Source of the DNA: Blastocatellia bacterium AA13
Lineage (GTDB): Bacteria > Acidobacteriota > Blastocatellia > UBA7656
Direction of reading: 5' to 3'
DNA: 64,000 nt
Assembly (NCBI GenBank): GCA_003222245.1
Contig: QHVH01000026.1
Span: 1 to 64,000 of the forward strand
A program made the position numbers and the translations under genes. Below, piece after piece: positions 52,388 to 61,778 of this stretch. The notes beneath the pieces were generated by a model. It was not told the DNA's origin. It searched no databases and saw nothing but the letters and a program-made list of their open reading frames with translations. Numbering within the stretch: the first letter of the stretch is position 1; each line of letters begins with the position of its first letter.

Positions 52388-53169
52388 AGTGCAATGATTT
52401 CGAGATTATTCTAGTTGATTTGGCGCGAGACCGGTTGATTGAAGCCGCCGCGCGCGATCAAGGGCTGGCTCACGCGTCCGCATGCTCGCGATGTTGCTCG
52501 CGATTGGAATACGAGCGCTCGGTAGTTGCGGCGTTGACGATGCTCGCCGAGAGCCAGTCCGGTTGCGCGGCGCCCGCGCGCGTTGAATTGAATTTGATCG
52601 CGGCTTTTCGTGAGAACAACTGGAACGCGGCGCCGGTTCATCGTGCCCGCCCGGCGTCTCGGCGGCCGCTCACCTGGGCGGCCGCTGCTGCGATAGTCAT
52701 TATGGCGATCGCTGCACTGGCCTGGTTCCAGTCTCGGCCGATTGATCGGCCGGTACCTGCCGCGGGTAATAGTGCTCAGGCACAGGCGCTCAAAGAACCT
52801 GTGTCGAACGAACCATCCCGGAGCCGGAAGAATATTGATGCTTCCGGCAAGCAGGCGGCAGTCCACCCAACACACAAACGGTCGCTGGTGCACACGGCCT
52901 CGAACGGCGAGGCGACGCGCGAATCCCTGATAGCGGATAAAGGAAATTCGGCGCAGGGAGACTCGGAAGTAACGACCGATTTCATGCCGTTGAGCTTTAC
53001 CGAAAACGTAGCCGGCGACAGCTTGCAACTCGTGCGAGTCGCGCTTCCGCGCTCTGCATTGGCATCGTTCGGATTGCCGATTAACACCGAGCGCGCAGGG
53101 CAGCCGATCAAGGCGGACGTCGTCGTGGGGAATGACGGCGTGGCCCGCGCGATTAGATTTGTCTATTGA
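52384..53169 (+). CDS. Putative anti-sigma factor, membrane protein with zinc-finger-like N-terminus
   Basis: Protein of 261 residues. The start overlaps the sigma gene stop. The N-terminal part has H-A-S-A-C-S-R-C-C (about 31-39), an H-x3-C-x2-C pattern like that of zinc-binding anti-sigma domains (ZAS). One membrane helix follows at about 94-114, then a periplasmic region with low-complexity linker and a short conserved-looking end (L-V-R-V-A-L-P-R-S-A-L-A-S-F-G). The topology and gene position indicate an anti-sigma factor, but the function is inferred. Confidence 0.72.
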   Translation: MKCNDFEIILVDLARDRLIEAAARDQGLAHASACSRCCSRLEYERSVVAALTMLAESQSGCAAPARVELNLIAAFRENNWNAAPVHRARPASRRPLTWAAAAAIVIMAIAALAWFQSRPIDRPVPAAGNSAQAQALKEPVSNEPSRSRKNIDASGKQAAVHPTHKRSLVHTASNGEATRESLIADKGNSAQGDSEVTTDFMPLSFTENVAGDSLQLVRVALPRSALASFGLPINTERAGQPIKADVVVGNDGVARAIRFVY

Positions 53170-53206
53170 TGATTGCTCTATTGTTATCGAGGAAGGAGAG
53201 TCTTTG

Positions 53207-54187
53207 ATGAAAAGAAAGAAACTGATCATTGTGTCGCTTAGTATTCTGGCTCTTTTGATGAACTGCCTAAACGCAGTCGCCCGCCAGGAGAAAGCTGAAA
53301 CGAAGGCCAAGCAGGAAGCCAAGCAGGAAATAACGGTACAGATCGAAGGGCCGACCTGGGAACATGAAGCGCCCGAGATGATCTCGATCCAGGGACAAGG
53401 CGACACGTTTACATTCATAAGATCCGAGATGAGCTTCGGAGGCCGAGTCGTTAAGGGCGCTCCATACTCGGCGCAGACGATCAGCGAGAGCGTGCAAACG
53501 CTCTCCGACGGAAATCGAATCGTCCACCGCAACGAGGGCTCGGTCGCACGCGATGGCGAAGGCCGTACCCGCCGCGAACAGGTATTGCGAGCGATCGGTC
53601 CATGGACATCGGCAAACGAGCCGCAGAAATCAATTTTCATTCAGGATCCTGTTTCGGGCGTCAACTACGTGATCGAGCCAGGCAGCAAGACGGCACGAAA
53701 AATGAATGTCGTGACCGTGCGCTCTTCCGACGGCGCCGCCACCGTAGATATGCCGCGCAGGCGTCAAGGACTTCCCGCTCCCGGGGAAGTGATGGTTAAT
53801 GCGGCTCGCGGCGGCCCGGGGTTTAGCGTGCGCGGCGGCGGGCCGATGAACAAACACGAAGCGAAGGAAGAATCGCTTGGCAAGAAGATGTTCGACGGCC
53901 TGGAAGCTGAAGGCACTCGTTCTACGATCACGATTCCGGCGGGCGAAATCGGAAACGAACAGCCGATTCTGATCGTTTCTGAGCGCTGGTATTCACCGGA
54001 GCTCCAGACAGTGATTATGAGCAAGCATACCGACCCTAGAATGGGTGAAACCACGTTCCACCTCTCCAATATAAGCAGAGAAGAACCGGCTCGATCATTG
54101 TTCGAAGCGCCGGCCGATTACACGGTTAAGGAAGAACCCGGTCCTGGGGTTCGATTTCAGATGAAGAAGAAACCGACCGAGCTTTAG
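53207..54187 (+). CDS. Uncharacterised secreted protein downstream of the ECF pair
   Basis: Exported protein of 326 residues. A signal peptide (about 1-26) is followed by a charged stretch (A-K-Q-E-A-K-Q-E) and an all-beta-looking domain that includes N-R-I-V-H-R-N-E-G-S-V-A-R-D-G-E-G-R-T-R-R-E. The family is not known to me by name, though such proteins are frequent in Acidobacteriota beside sigma/anti-sigma genes. ATG 53207 has the strong site ggaaggagag; the upstream in-frame stretch overlaps the previous gene. Very likely the output or sensor of the sigma system. A terminator follows. Confidence 0.78.
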   Translation: MKRKKLIIVSLSILALLMNCLNAVARQEKAETKAKQEAKQEITVQIEGPTWEHEAPEMISIQGQGDTFTFIRSEMSFGGRVVKGAPYSAQTISESVQTLSDGNRIVHRNEGSVARDGEGRTRREQVLRAIGPWTSANEPQKSIFIQDPVSGVNYVIEPGSKTARKMNVVTVRSSDGAATVDMPRRRQGLPAPGEVMVNAARGGPGFSVRGGGPMNKHEAKEESLGKKMFDGLEAEGTRSTITIPAGEIGNEQPILIVSERWYSPELQTVIMSKHTDPRMGETTFHLSNISREEPARSLFEAPADYTVKEEPGPGVRFQMKKKPTEL

Positions 54188-54237
54188 AGCTTGTAGGGTT
54201 TGTCCGCGGGCGCCGCCAGCGGGGACGCTCAAAGGCA

Positions 54238-54278
54238 AAATGGGGCGAGACTCAAACAGGGAGAGTCTCGCCCCATTT
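54238..54278 (+). terminator. Intrinsic terminator
   Basis: A perfect 16-bp stem (aaatggggcgagactc with gagtctcgccccattt) and a 9-nt loop are followed by ctatttt. It closes the sigma/anti-sigma/secreted protein unit, 51 nt after the last stop. Confidence 0.9.
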
Positions 54279-54427
54279 CTATTTTAAAGTATGCCGAACG
54301 CGGCGTCGGGTTGGCAGAATCCAGCCTCGAGTTTTACTATTTATGCGGCACTCGGAATAGGCCGCAAATCGCGCCGCAGAGACCTTCAAGAAAACAAAAA
54401 TCAAATCATCGAAAGACGAGAGGAATA

Positions 54428-55708
54428 ATGGTCGCTCGAGAAATCGGCATACAATCAAGCGCTCAATCGTTGCTGGAACAATTTCGGCAGGTGCGCGCCA
54501 GAACTCTTCAGATCGTCGCGCCGCTGGAAATAGAAGATTACGTGGTGCAGACCGCGCCGTTCATGAGCCCGCCGAGATGGCACATGGGCCATACGACTTG
54601 GTTCTTCGAAATGCTGCTGAAGCAATTCGTGCCCGGTTACGAACTCTATTCCGAAGAGTACCTTTATTATTTCAATTCTTACTATGAACGGTTCGGCACT
54701 CGAATAGAGCGAGACAGGCGCGGCACCAGATCACGCCCTACCGTTCGCGAGACAAGGGCATACCGGGAACAGGTCGACGATGCAATGATGAAGCTGCTCA
54801 TGGACGCCGACGACCATTCGCAGGGCTCTGAAATAAATTCGCTCACCCGGCTTGGACTCGAGCACGAGATGCAGCATCAGGAGCTTCTTGTCTACGACAT
54901 AAAGCACCTATTATGCGACCAGTATGCTGCGCCGCCGAGACCGATCTTCAGGCCGACGGGCTTCAAATCGGCGATGGTTGAGATTGACGGCGGGATCTTC
55001 GAAATGGGCTATGCCGGAGATGATTTTGCTTATGATAACGAAAAGCCTCGCCACTCCGTCTACCTGCAAGACTACGCCGTTGATGATGCGCCCGTCACAA
55101 ACGGAGACTATCTTGCCTTTATAAACGATGGTGGATATCAGGATCATCGATTATGGTTTTCGGACGCCTGGAGTCTTCTTCATCAGGAGGAATGGCAGGC
55201 CCCGATGTACTGGGAACTCGAAGGCGGTCAGTGGCTCATCAGAGATTTTCACGGACTCTCATTCGCCCGGGATCGCGCGGAAGAACCGGTTTGCCATGTC
55301 AGTTATTACGAGGCGTCGGCGTATGCAAAGTGGGCGGGAAAGCGATTGCCGACCGAGGCTGAATGGGAAAAAGCATCGGCTCTTGCTTCTCCGGAAGAAG
55401 CCAACTTTTATGAGAATGGCTTATGGGGCGTGAGTCCAGTCGGTTCCTTTCCGAGAGGAAAGAGCAAGTACGGCTGTTATCAGATGCTTGGCGATGTCTG
55501 GGAGTGGACGATGTCGGACTATGCGCCGTATCCGGGTTTCAAGTGCGAGTTCGACGAGTACAACGACAAGTTCTTCGTAGGGCAACGAGTGCTCCGAGGC
55601 GGAAGCTACGCGACCCCTCGCTCTCATATACGTCCGACGTATAGAAATTTTTTCTATCCTCAGGAGCGATGGGTAATCGCCGGTTTCCGCTGCGCCAAGA
55701 CGTTGTAA
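54428..55708 (+). CDS. egtB: Ergothioneine biosynthesis protein EgtB
   Basis: Mononuclear iron sulfoxide synthase of 426 residues. The N-terminal DinB-like helical domain supplies the metal motif H-x3-H-x-E (H-E-M-Q-H-Q-E, about 145-151) and H-M-G-H-T near 42. The C-terminal domain is of the FGE-sulfatase type ([35 protein letters not shown]). It joins trimethylhistidine with a thiol. The frame is open to 54200, but ATG 54428 with gaggaat before it is the family start. egtD is not adjacent, so the methyltransferase is elsewhere or the enzyme has a related role. Confidence 0.92.
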   Translation: MVAREIGIQSSAQSLLEQFRQVRARTLQIVAPLEIEDYVVQTAPFMSPPRWHMGHTTWFFEMLLKQFVPGYELYSEEYLYYFNSYYERFGTRIERDRRGTRSRPTVRETRAYREQVDDAMMKLLMDADDHSQGSEINSLTRLGLEHEMQHQELLVYDIKHLLCDQYAAPPRPIFRPTGFKSAMVEIDGGIFEMGYAGDDFAYDNEKPRHSVYLQDYAVDDAPVTNGDYLAFINDGGYQDHRLWFSDAWSLLHQEEWQAPMYWELEGGQWLIRDFHGLSFARDRAEEPVCHVSYYEASAYAKWAGKRLPTEAEWEKASALASPEEANFYENGLWGVSPVGSFPRGKSKYGCYQMLGDVWEWTMSDYAPYPGFKCEFDEYNDKFFVGQRVLRGGSYATPRSHIRPTYRNFFYPQERWVIAGFRCAKTL

Positions 55709-55873
55709 TGCGAAGGGCCTCCATAGCACGGTTGCTATGAACCCATCGGAGAAAAATAAAACCCGCGACAATTAGGAATCAAGCCGGCTCAAAATCGACG
55801 TATGTGCGGGCCGCCGTTCTCACCGCTATTGAAGAGTCCTATCATTTCAGAATTTGGGTTGTAATGAGAAGAA

Positions 55874-55895
55874 GGGCGGGCATGGAGGCCCGCCC
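55874..55895. terminator. Possible bidirectional terminator
   Basis: An 8-bp stem (gggcgggc with gcccgccc) and a 6-nt loop stand between egtB and the convergent small gene. No long U tract follows on the plus strand; on the minus strand the sequence cttcttctcat follows. Confidence 0.5.
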
Positions 55896-55964
55896 CTGCA
55901 TTTCCGCTTCAGCAGTAAGATGCAGTAATGTGTGATCACATCAACTGATCACGGACATTCAGCT

Positions 55965-56288
55965 CTACTGACCTCGATGCTGCGAATCGTGTTTCTGGCG
56001 ATAGATACCGCGGCTGGCCCTGTCCAATTCGTGATTGAGCCGTTCACGCTCGCGGTATGAGACGTGCCCATCCGCTTTCGCTCTCGCCTCGTCGACTCTT
56101 ATACGTCCCTGCTCTGCTTCCAATCGGCCGGCCTCGCGCCGAGTCAAGGAGCCGCTCTGAATCCCCTGTCTAATTCGTTGCTGTTCGCTATGCTCGCGAC
56201 GATTGATATGCGGTGTATTCGCGCTTGCCGAAATTCCCAACCCCACTACGACCGCGGCGCTCAAGACGAATCCTGTCACTCTGTTCAT
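55965..56288 (-). CDS. Small secreted basic protein of unknown function
   Basis: Protein of 107 residues. A signal peptide (about 1-24, ending near ASANT) is followed by a highly charged helical body (R-R-E-H-S-E-Q-Q-R-I-R-Q-G-I-Q-S-G-S-L-T-R-R-E-A, start given in pieces). The I-x-x-G-x-x-S-G-S-L-T-x-x-E-A-x-x-L pattern is repeated once in looser form and is seen in small periplasmic proteins of unknown role in many bacteria. The start at 56288 is chosen because the signal peptide begins there. Single gene. Confidence 0.7.
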   Translation of the reverse strand: MNRVTGFVLSAAVVVGLGISASANTPHINRREHSEQQRIRQGIQSGSLTRREAGRLEAEQGRIRVDEARAKADGHVSYRERERLNHELDRASRGIYRQKHDSQHRGQ

Positions 56289-56407
56289 AATGTTCCTCCG
56301 TCGTTCATGCCCCTTCGAGGTCCGCCAATCGGAAATTAAGACATGAGACGCACAGAGTTGGTCTGAATAGTTTGCTTGCAACCACGTGCTTCAGAAAGCC
56401 AAGACAG

Positions 56408-57172
56408 TCAAAGCCGTTTGAAGAAAAGCGACAGAGTCATAGCAAGTCCGATGAACACCACGGCGCGGCGGACGAATCCGCGGCCAAGTCTTCGGGCGAT
56501 GCCGGCTCCGCCATATCCGCCCGCAATCGTGCCGACGATCATCACGATTGCGTCGGGCCAGATGATGCTGCCGCGCCAGATGAAATAAATCGCGGCGACG
56601 CCATTGATGCATGCGGCGAAGAAATTCTTCAGCCCGTTCATTCGATGTATGTCGGTCAATCCCAATAGAGCGAGGGCCGCAAGCATCAGGATGCCCATGC
56701 CCGCGCCGAAGTAGCCGCCGTAAAGCGCGACGAAGAACTGAAACACTATGGCGCCGGCCCACCACGCGTTTGATCGCGGACTCTCAGGATCGAGTCTCAG
56801 CAGTCGAATAAGGGGCTCTTGCGCGGCGAAGAGGATGGTGGCGCCGAGGATAAGAAGAGGAACGAGCGTTTCGAATGTCGCCGGCGGCGTTCGAAGCAAT
56901 AGAATCGCTCCGACCACGGCTCCTGCCGCTGAAGGCAAGCCTAATAGTAGAAGCCATCTCCGGCTGTCACGTATCTCGCGCCGGAAGCCGATCATACTCG
57001 CGAACGATCCCGGGCATATGGCTACCGCGTTTGTGGCATTCGCCGGAATCGGAGCCCGGCCAAGCCACACGAGAATCGGAAAGGTGAGCAAGGTCCCGCC
57101 GCCTGCAACCGAGTTGATCATACCTGCGACGAATCCGGCGAGCAGGATTATCGCGGCATGCAACAGATTCAT
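56408..57172 (-). CDS. TSUP-family permease (TauE/SafE-like)
   Basis: Membrane protein of 254 residues with about seven to eight helices. The duplicated TauE/SafE pattern is visible in G-F-V-A-G-M-I-N-S-V-A-G-G-G-T-L-L-T-F-P (about 14-33) and G-Y-F-G-A-G-M-G-I-L-M-L-A (about 151-163). Members export sulphite, sulphoacetate or other small sulphur anions. It is the last gene of the minus-strand run that begins with the secreted protein at 60829, but is 31 nt from its neighbour. Confidence 0.9.
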   Translation of the reverse strand: MNLLHAAIILLAGFVAGMINSVAGGGTLLTFPILVWLGRAPIPANATNAVAICPGSFASMIGFRREIRDSRRWLLLLGLPSAAGAVVGAILLLRTPPATFETLVPLLILGATILFAAQEPLIRLLRLDPESPRSNAWWAGAIVFQFFVALYGGYFGAGMGILMLAALALLGLTDIHRMNGLKNFFAACINGVAAIYFIWRGSIIWPDAIVMIVGTIAGGYGGAGIARRLGRGFVRRAVVFIGLAMTLSLFFKRL

Positions 57173-57203
57173 AGTCGTTGAACGGGCATTCGAGTCGCCT
57201 CAT

Positions 57204-58397
57204 TTACTGATTGTCGAAGTAGGACTCAATGACCCTCGTCATGATGTTGACGCCTATTTCCATTGCTGATTCATCAATGTCGAAGAGAGGTGAATGGTGC
57301 GCATGGTCGAGGCCTCGCTCGATATTTCGCGAGCCGAGAAAGAAAAAACATCCAGGCACGCGATTGAGGAAATAGCTCATGTCTTCGCTGCTCATCGTGC
57401 GAACCGATTCGTCTCGTATCACGTTCTGGACGCCGACAACTTCCGCGGCAGCGGCCGCGACCAGATCGCACATTGCCGAATTATTCACAACCGGAGGCGT
57501 GAACCTGCGGTAGTCGAGCGAATACGTTGCTCCAAACGCTTCAGTAGTTCCTTTGATTACTCTCTCCACCATCACGGGGATCTCGCGATAAATCTCGTCG
57601 TTGAACGTGCGAACCGTACCGGAAAGTCTGGCCGTATCCGGAATGATGTTGAATGCCTCGCCCGCCGTGATCTTTCCAACAGTGACTACCGCCGCATCAA
57701 GCGGTGCTATGTTGCGACTGACGATTGTTTGCAGCGCCGTTATTACATACGCAGCAGTCACGATGGGATCGACCGTCTGTTGGGGCATCGCGCCGTGCCC
57801 GCCCCGTCCGTGAATCACTACTTCGAACTCGTCGGCCGCCGCCATCAACGGACCGGCATAAACTCCCACGACGCCGACATTGAGGTTATTCCAGATGTGA
57901 AGGCCGATCGCGGCTGCTACGGTTGGATTATCGAGAACTCCGTCGTTGATCATTGCCTCCGCGCCATTGCCGCCTTCTTCGGCCGGTTGAAACGCGAACT
58001 TCAGGTTTCCGCGAAGCGACTCACGCCTCGATGCCATCTGTTTTGCGACGGCCAACCCGATCGCCGTGTGTGCATCGTGTCCACACGCGTGCATCACACC
58101 GTCGATTACCGAGCGATACTCAACATTGTTCTCTTCCTGAATCGGCAACCCATCCATATCGGCGCGATAAAGCAGCGTTGGTCCCGCGGCGCTTGCCGGC
58201 TTCAGAAGCGCGCTCACGCCGGAGCGACCTACGCCGGTACGGACTTCGTATCCGAGTGATTCTACTCGCTGAGCTACAATACCCGCAGTGCGCTCCTCGG
58301 CGTACTTCAACTCCGGGTGACGATGAAAATCTCGCCGGTCGGCGATTAGCTGTTCGACGTCGTTAGGTTCAAGAATTGCCCGGTCAATGTGCGACAT
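57204..58397 (-). CDS. M20-family amidohydrolase
   Basis: Cytosolic zinc or manganese enzyme of 397 residues in the IAA-amino-acid hydrolase/aminoacylase group. Motifs are R-R-D-F-H-R-H-P-E (about 21-29), M-H-A-C-G-H-D-A-H-T (about 101-110), P-A-E-E-G-G-N-G-A (about 139-147) and H-H-S-P-x-F-D-I-D near the end. The start ATG 58397 lies 8 nt downstream of the deoxyhypusine-synthase-like gene stop, so both are probably translated together. The natural substrate, an N-acyl amino acid or amide, is not known. Confidence 0.92.
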   Translation of the reverse strand: MSHIDRAILEPNDVEQLIADRRDFHRHPELKYAEERTAGIVAQRVESLGYEVRTGVGRSGVSALLKPASAAGPTLLYRADMDGLPIQEENNVEYRSVIDGVMHACGHDAHTAIGLAVAKQMASRRESLRGNLKFAFQPAEEGGNGAEAMINDGVLDNPTVAAAIGLHIWNNLNVGVVGVYAGPLMAAADEFEVVIHGRGGHGAMPQQTVDPIVTAAYVITALQTIVSRNIAPLDAAVVTVGKITAGEAFNIIPDTARLSGTVRTFNDEIYREIPVMVERVIKGTTEAFGATYSLDYRRFTPPVVNNSAMCDLVAAAAAEVVGVQNVIRDESVRTMSSEDMSYFLNRVPGCFFFLGSRNIERGLDHAHHSPLFDIDESAMEIGVNIMTRVIESYFDNQ

Positions 58398-58404
58398 AAG
58401 ACGA

Positions 58405-59508
58405 TTATCCTTCCTGCTGTGCTGCTCGCGCGTGTTCTTCAACGAGCATGGTCATCAATGCCGTGCGGTGGTCGTAAAGCCGTTTCTGTTTCCGCGGCTT
58501 GTGACGCGCCAGAGCATAAGCGGTCAAGATCGGCAGCGCAACGGTTGAGTCCAGATAGCAGACCACGGTGTCGGGAAGCTTGTCGGGATCGATCTTGCCC
58601 CAGCTAACGGCCTCGCTCGGAGTGGCCCCCGACAATCCGCCGGTGTCGGGCCGCGCGTCGGTCACCTGCAAGAAATAATCGTGGCCCTTTTCTTCAATTT
58701 TCAGAACTTCCTGGATCTGAGGCTCGGTCTGCAGCATGAAATTCTTAGGGCTGCCTCCGCCCAAGATGAACACGGCTGATTTACCGCCCGATCGTTTTGC
58801 GCCCAGCACGATGGCGGCGGTCTCGTTCACATCGGCCGTAACGTCGAAGCGGAGCTTGTTCCCGGTGAGCGCTTTGGCGGCGACGTTCATCCCTATCGAG
58901 CTGTCTCCGGGAGACGAGGTGTAGATCGGCACGGCAGCTTCATACGCCGCTGCAAGCAGGCTCTTGCGGCCGACGCGGAGAATGCGCTCGCGCTCGGCGA
59001 CATATTTACCGCAGAGATGATGAAACTCGGCTGTGCTCATTTCCTTTTGGAATTCCGGACCGTCGATGATTCGCCTGTAGAACTCGTCGGTTGATAGAAG
59101 CACGTCATACTCGAAGAAGATGTCATAGATTCGCACGACCCCCTCTTCGCGCAGAACGATGTCCGATGTCCGCGGATTGCCTCGATGCATTCGCAGACCA
59201 ATTCCGAAGTGTGTGTCGTGGTAGAGATTCGCTCCGGTCGATACGATCCAATCGACAAAACCGTTTTCGATGAGCGGGATAATGGCCGACATTCCCAACC
59301 CGGCCGGAGTGAGCGCGCCAGTCAGGCTCATCCCGATCGTGACATCTTCTTCGAGCATCTTTTCGACAAGGAGCTGGCACGCTTCGCGAAGCCGAGCAGC
59401 GTTGTAGGCCAGGAAAGCGGATTCGACGAGATCGGCTACAGTCATCGATCCGGTGATGGGCTTTGGATCTATAGGCGTTCCGCTCAGGAAGTTGTGTCTA
59501 CCCGGCAT
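58405..59508 (-). CDS. Deoxyhypusine-synthase-family protein
   Basis: NAD-dependent enzyme of 367 residues of the deoxyhypusine synthase family. The N-terminal G-T-P-I-D-P-K-P-I and [10 protein letters not shown] blocks, G-G-G-S-P-K-N-F, and the catalytic lysine in E-A-V-S-W-G-K-I (about 309-316) are conserved. Archaeal and eukaryotic enzymes modify eIF5A; bacteria lack this target, and bacterial homologues are instead thought to use free amines, for example to make homospermidine or related polyamines. ATG 59508 is chosen because gaggtg precedes it; two codons earlier is a GTG. It is co-transcribed with the M20 amidohydrolase. Confidence 0.92.
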   Translation of the reverse strand: MPGRHNFLSGTPIDPKPITGSMTVADLVESAFLAYNAARLREACQLLVEKMLEEDVTIGMSLTGALTPAGLGMSAIIPLIENGFVDWIVSTGANLYHDTHFGIGLRMHRGNPRTSDIVLREEGVVRIYDIFFEYDVLLSTDEFYRRIIDGPEFQKEMSTAEFHHLCGKYVAERERILRVGRKSLLAAAYEAAVPIYTSSPGDSSIGMNVAAKALTGNKLRFDVTADVNETAAIVLGAKRSGGKSAVFILGGGSPKNFMLQTEPQIQEVLKIEEKGHDYFLQVTDARPDTGGLSGATPSEAVSWGKIDPDKLPDTVVCYLDSTVALPILTAYALARHKPRKQKRLYDHRTALMTMLVEEHARAAQQEG

Positions 59509-59615
59509 TGTCACCTCGCGGAGATAGGATTTATCGAGAACTATGCGGCCCGAATCAAAGCTCTTAGGTTAAAGGCTGATGCGATGGGGCGCAATAGCGT
59601 TATTCGATTCAGCAA

Positions 59616-60047
59616 TTAATTCTTCAAATAGGGAGTGAGAACGCGGACAATCTCGGCAGGAACCGGCGCTGACTTGAAGCTCGAGCGATTGACGCACGCA
59701 AGCACGACGTGACCATCGGCCGCGAGTCCATCTTCGCCCTTTCTGGCGACTTCGAAGCGAAGAGTAAGTGATTTGTTGCCGAACCGGCCTACGTAAGCCG
59801 ACACCTCGATCAAATCATCCAGGATGAGTGTCTTGTGAAAGTCGTAGTGAATCTGAACGCGGGGAAGCCAGATATCGAATCGGTCGAAGACCTCAGAATA
59901 GGGAAGGCCTACTTCGCGGAACAGTTCCGTTTCGGCGATCTCGAAAAAGCGAAGGAACTGGCCATAATAGATGATTCCCGCTCGATCGATATCCGACCAT
60001 CGGACGTGTTCTTCTATAGTGAACCGCTTCCCCTTATCGTCCGACAT
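59616..60047 (-). CDS. Acyl-CoA thioesterase, hot-dog fold
   Basis: Protein of 143 residues of the 4-hydroxybenzoyl-CoA thioesterase family. The family motif D-x-D-x-x-x-I-x-Y appears as V-R-W-S-D-I-D-R-A-G-I-I-Y-Y-G-Q-F-L-R-F-F-E (positions about 13-34, given in part). It hydrolyses acyl-CoA in the cytosol. The start ATG 60047 overlaps the stop of the upstream gene (TGATG). Confidence 0.9.
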   Translation of the reverse strand: MSDDKGKRFTIEEHVRWSDIDRAGIIYYGQFLRFFEIAETELFREVGLPYSEVFDRFDIWLPRVQIHYDFHKTLILDDLIEVSAYVGRFGNKSLTLRFEVARKGEDGLAADGHVVLACVNRSSFKSAPVPAEIVRVLTPYLKN

Positions 60048-60829
60048 CAATCAACCTTGGCGACGACAACGTACTTTCCCTCGCTGAATTTGAACTTGAA
60101 CGATCCGCCGAATCGGGTTATCTCGGACACACCACCGCCCGATGCAAGAGTGGGCATTCTGAGCGCTCCCTCGAATTGTGAATAATCTATGGTTGCGAAA
60201 AATGATTTGAGCTTGCGCGCCTCTTTGTCGAGGGTCTCCAGGTTGTGGAGGCCTTCAATCTTGATCGTAAGCACCTCTCCGGTTAATGAATCAAGCTCGA
60301 CGATGCCGGAAGCAAGCGGCTGATCGAGGGCGCCGTGCTTTGGGATGAATCGGTACCATTTCTCGTTCTTTCGATCGGCCACGACTTCCTGAAATTCATA
60401 GAAGCCGATCTTTTCGGGCAGGAGCGGAAAGAACGCAAGATCGAACACGGCTCCGAACGACAGTAGAGTAGTCGCATCTTCATCTACTTTGTGCCTGGGG
60501 TTGCCGTTCTTATCGGTATCGGAGGTAACGCGAACGCGAACCGGTGTTCGTCCCGTCTTATCAGGGCTGGCGGCAGGCTCGATGGTTGCAACCGTTTCGC
60601 GAACTTCTTCGGGTTTCTCTTCGCCGCCTTTGCTCTTGAACCGCTCCACGCGAATCTTCTGCTCGTAGCGGCTATGATCGCGGAGGTAGAGCGATCGATC
60701 CTGATTCGCGGCGGCTTTGCAAATAAGCTCGGGCGCGGTGCAATCGTCGGAAGCTCGCGCGGTTTGAAGCGGCAGGCGGGCAGCGATGACGAAGGCTAAA
60801 ACAAGAGCCGCATTGAGCAAATACTTCAA
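60047..60829 (-). CDS. Uncharacterised exported protein
   Basis: Protein of 260 residues with a signal peptide (about 1-26). The body has the beta-rich look of LolA- or outer-membrane-lipoprotein-sorting-like proteins (E-L-D-S-L-T-G-E-V-L-T-I-K-I-E, F-K-F-K-F-S-E-G-K), but no definite family motif. The start is TTG 60829 with ggggag in front. Translation is coupled to the thioesterase. Confidence 0.68.
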   Translation of the reverse strand: MKYLLNAALVLAFVIAARLPLQTARASDDCTAPELICKAAANQDRSLYLRDHSRYEQKIRVERFKSKGGEEKPEEVRETVATIEPAASPDKTGRTPVRVRVTSDTDKNGNPRHKVDEDATTLLSFGAVFDLAFFPLLPEKIGFYEFQEVVADRKNEKWYRFIPKHGALDQPLASGIVELDSLTGEVLTIKIEGLHNLETLDKEARKLKSFFATIDYSQFEGALRMPTLASGGGVSEITRFGGSFKFKFSEGKYVVVAKVD

Positions 60830-61042
60830 TTTCTTGACTCCCCTAAATGTTTTCGTGTAATAAGAATTATGTCACTGAAACGAAAAGTATAGGTTAATGG
60901 ATGACGCGACAGCAATGTCGGCGCCTTAGGCGGATACTTCCAGAGCCGTATCGAGTTCGCGGACTGCTTACAAATCGAAAAGATAAAATTGATCTCTGTG
61001 ACGCTTGCCTCGAATAGAAACCCAATAACCATGGAGGCTGTA

Positions 61043-61735
61043 ATGAAACTAAGGACGATGGCTCTGCTCGGCATCGTATTCGTTGTCGTGTCGGGGAGCT
61101 CCTGCGCTACGAAGAAATATGTTCGAAACCGCGTCAATGAGCGAGTGACCCCGCTCGAAAATAGAACAGGCGAGCTGGAAGAAACTTCGAGAAGGAATAC
61201 TCAAGAGATCAGTCGAATCTCCCGCGACGTTGAAGAGGTCCGAGGCCGGGCCGATCGCGCACAGCAAGCGGCGGATCGAGCAGCATCCGCGGCAGAGCAG
61301 GCGAACACCCGCGTTACCGGCGTCGAACAATCCGTCAGCGATCTCAGAGGCAACCTCGACAAATACACCCTCCAGAAAACCGTCACCATTCTCTTTGACG
61401 TCAACAAGTCGGACCTTACTCCTGAAGCGACCTCAACCTTGACTCAACTTGCATCCCAGATAAAGGATCGCAACGGATTCCTGCTTGAAATTCAGGGGTT
61501 CGCCTCCGCCGAAGGCGATCCTGAAAAGAACGAGCGACTAAGCCAGGCGCGATCGGAAGCCGTAAAAAAATACCTTGCCGATGCGCTCAATATCCCGCTC
61601 TTCAGAATGTACATTCTCGGATTTGGCACGAGCAGGCCCGTTGCCGACAATTCCACGAAAGAGGGCCGTATACAGAACCGGCGAGTTGAAGTCCGATTGT
61701 TATCCAATAACGCGATCGCTTCTCCATCCCGCTGA
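61043..61735 (+). CDS. OmpA-family lipoprotein with coiled coil
   Basis: Protein of 230 residues. The lipobox V-S-G-S-S-C (about 15-20) predicts a lipid-anchored outer-membrane protein. A heptad-type coiled coil follows (about 30-105), then an OmpA peptidoglycan-binding domain (about 115-225) with F-D-V-N-K-S-D-L-T, G-F-A-S-A-E-G and N-R-R-V-E-V-R-L. The start ATG 61043 is preferred to the earlier in-frame ATG 61031, because GGAGG lies just before it. Likely connects outer membrane and cell wall. Confidence 0.92.
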   Translation: MKLRTMALLGIVFVVVSGSSCATKKYVRNRVNERVTPLENRTGELEETSRRNTQEISRISRDVEEVRGRADRAQQAADRAASAAEQANTRVTGVEQSVSDLRGNLDKYTLQKTVTILFDVNKSDLTPEATSTLTQLASQIKDRNGFLLEIQGFASAEGDPEKNERLSQARSEAVKKYLADALNIPLFRMYILGFGTSRPVADNSTKEGRIQNRRVEVRLLSNNAIASPSR

Positions 61736-61778
61736 AGCCGCCTGTGAAGCTGTTTGATTACGCGGACCTTGCGACGGC

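Noticed and set aside
52411-53640. Open frame of 409 codons on the minus strand
   Set aside because: It is antisense to the anti-sigma and secreted protein genes, which have signal or membrane segments, overlaps and good ribosome binding sites. Its product shows no family and is rich in Arg and Ser as expected for a shadow frame.
57294-58259. Open frame of 321 codons on the plus strand
   Set aside because: Antisense to the M20 amidohydrolase gene.
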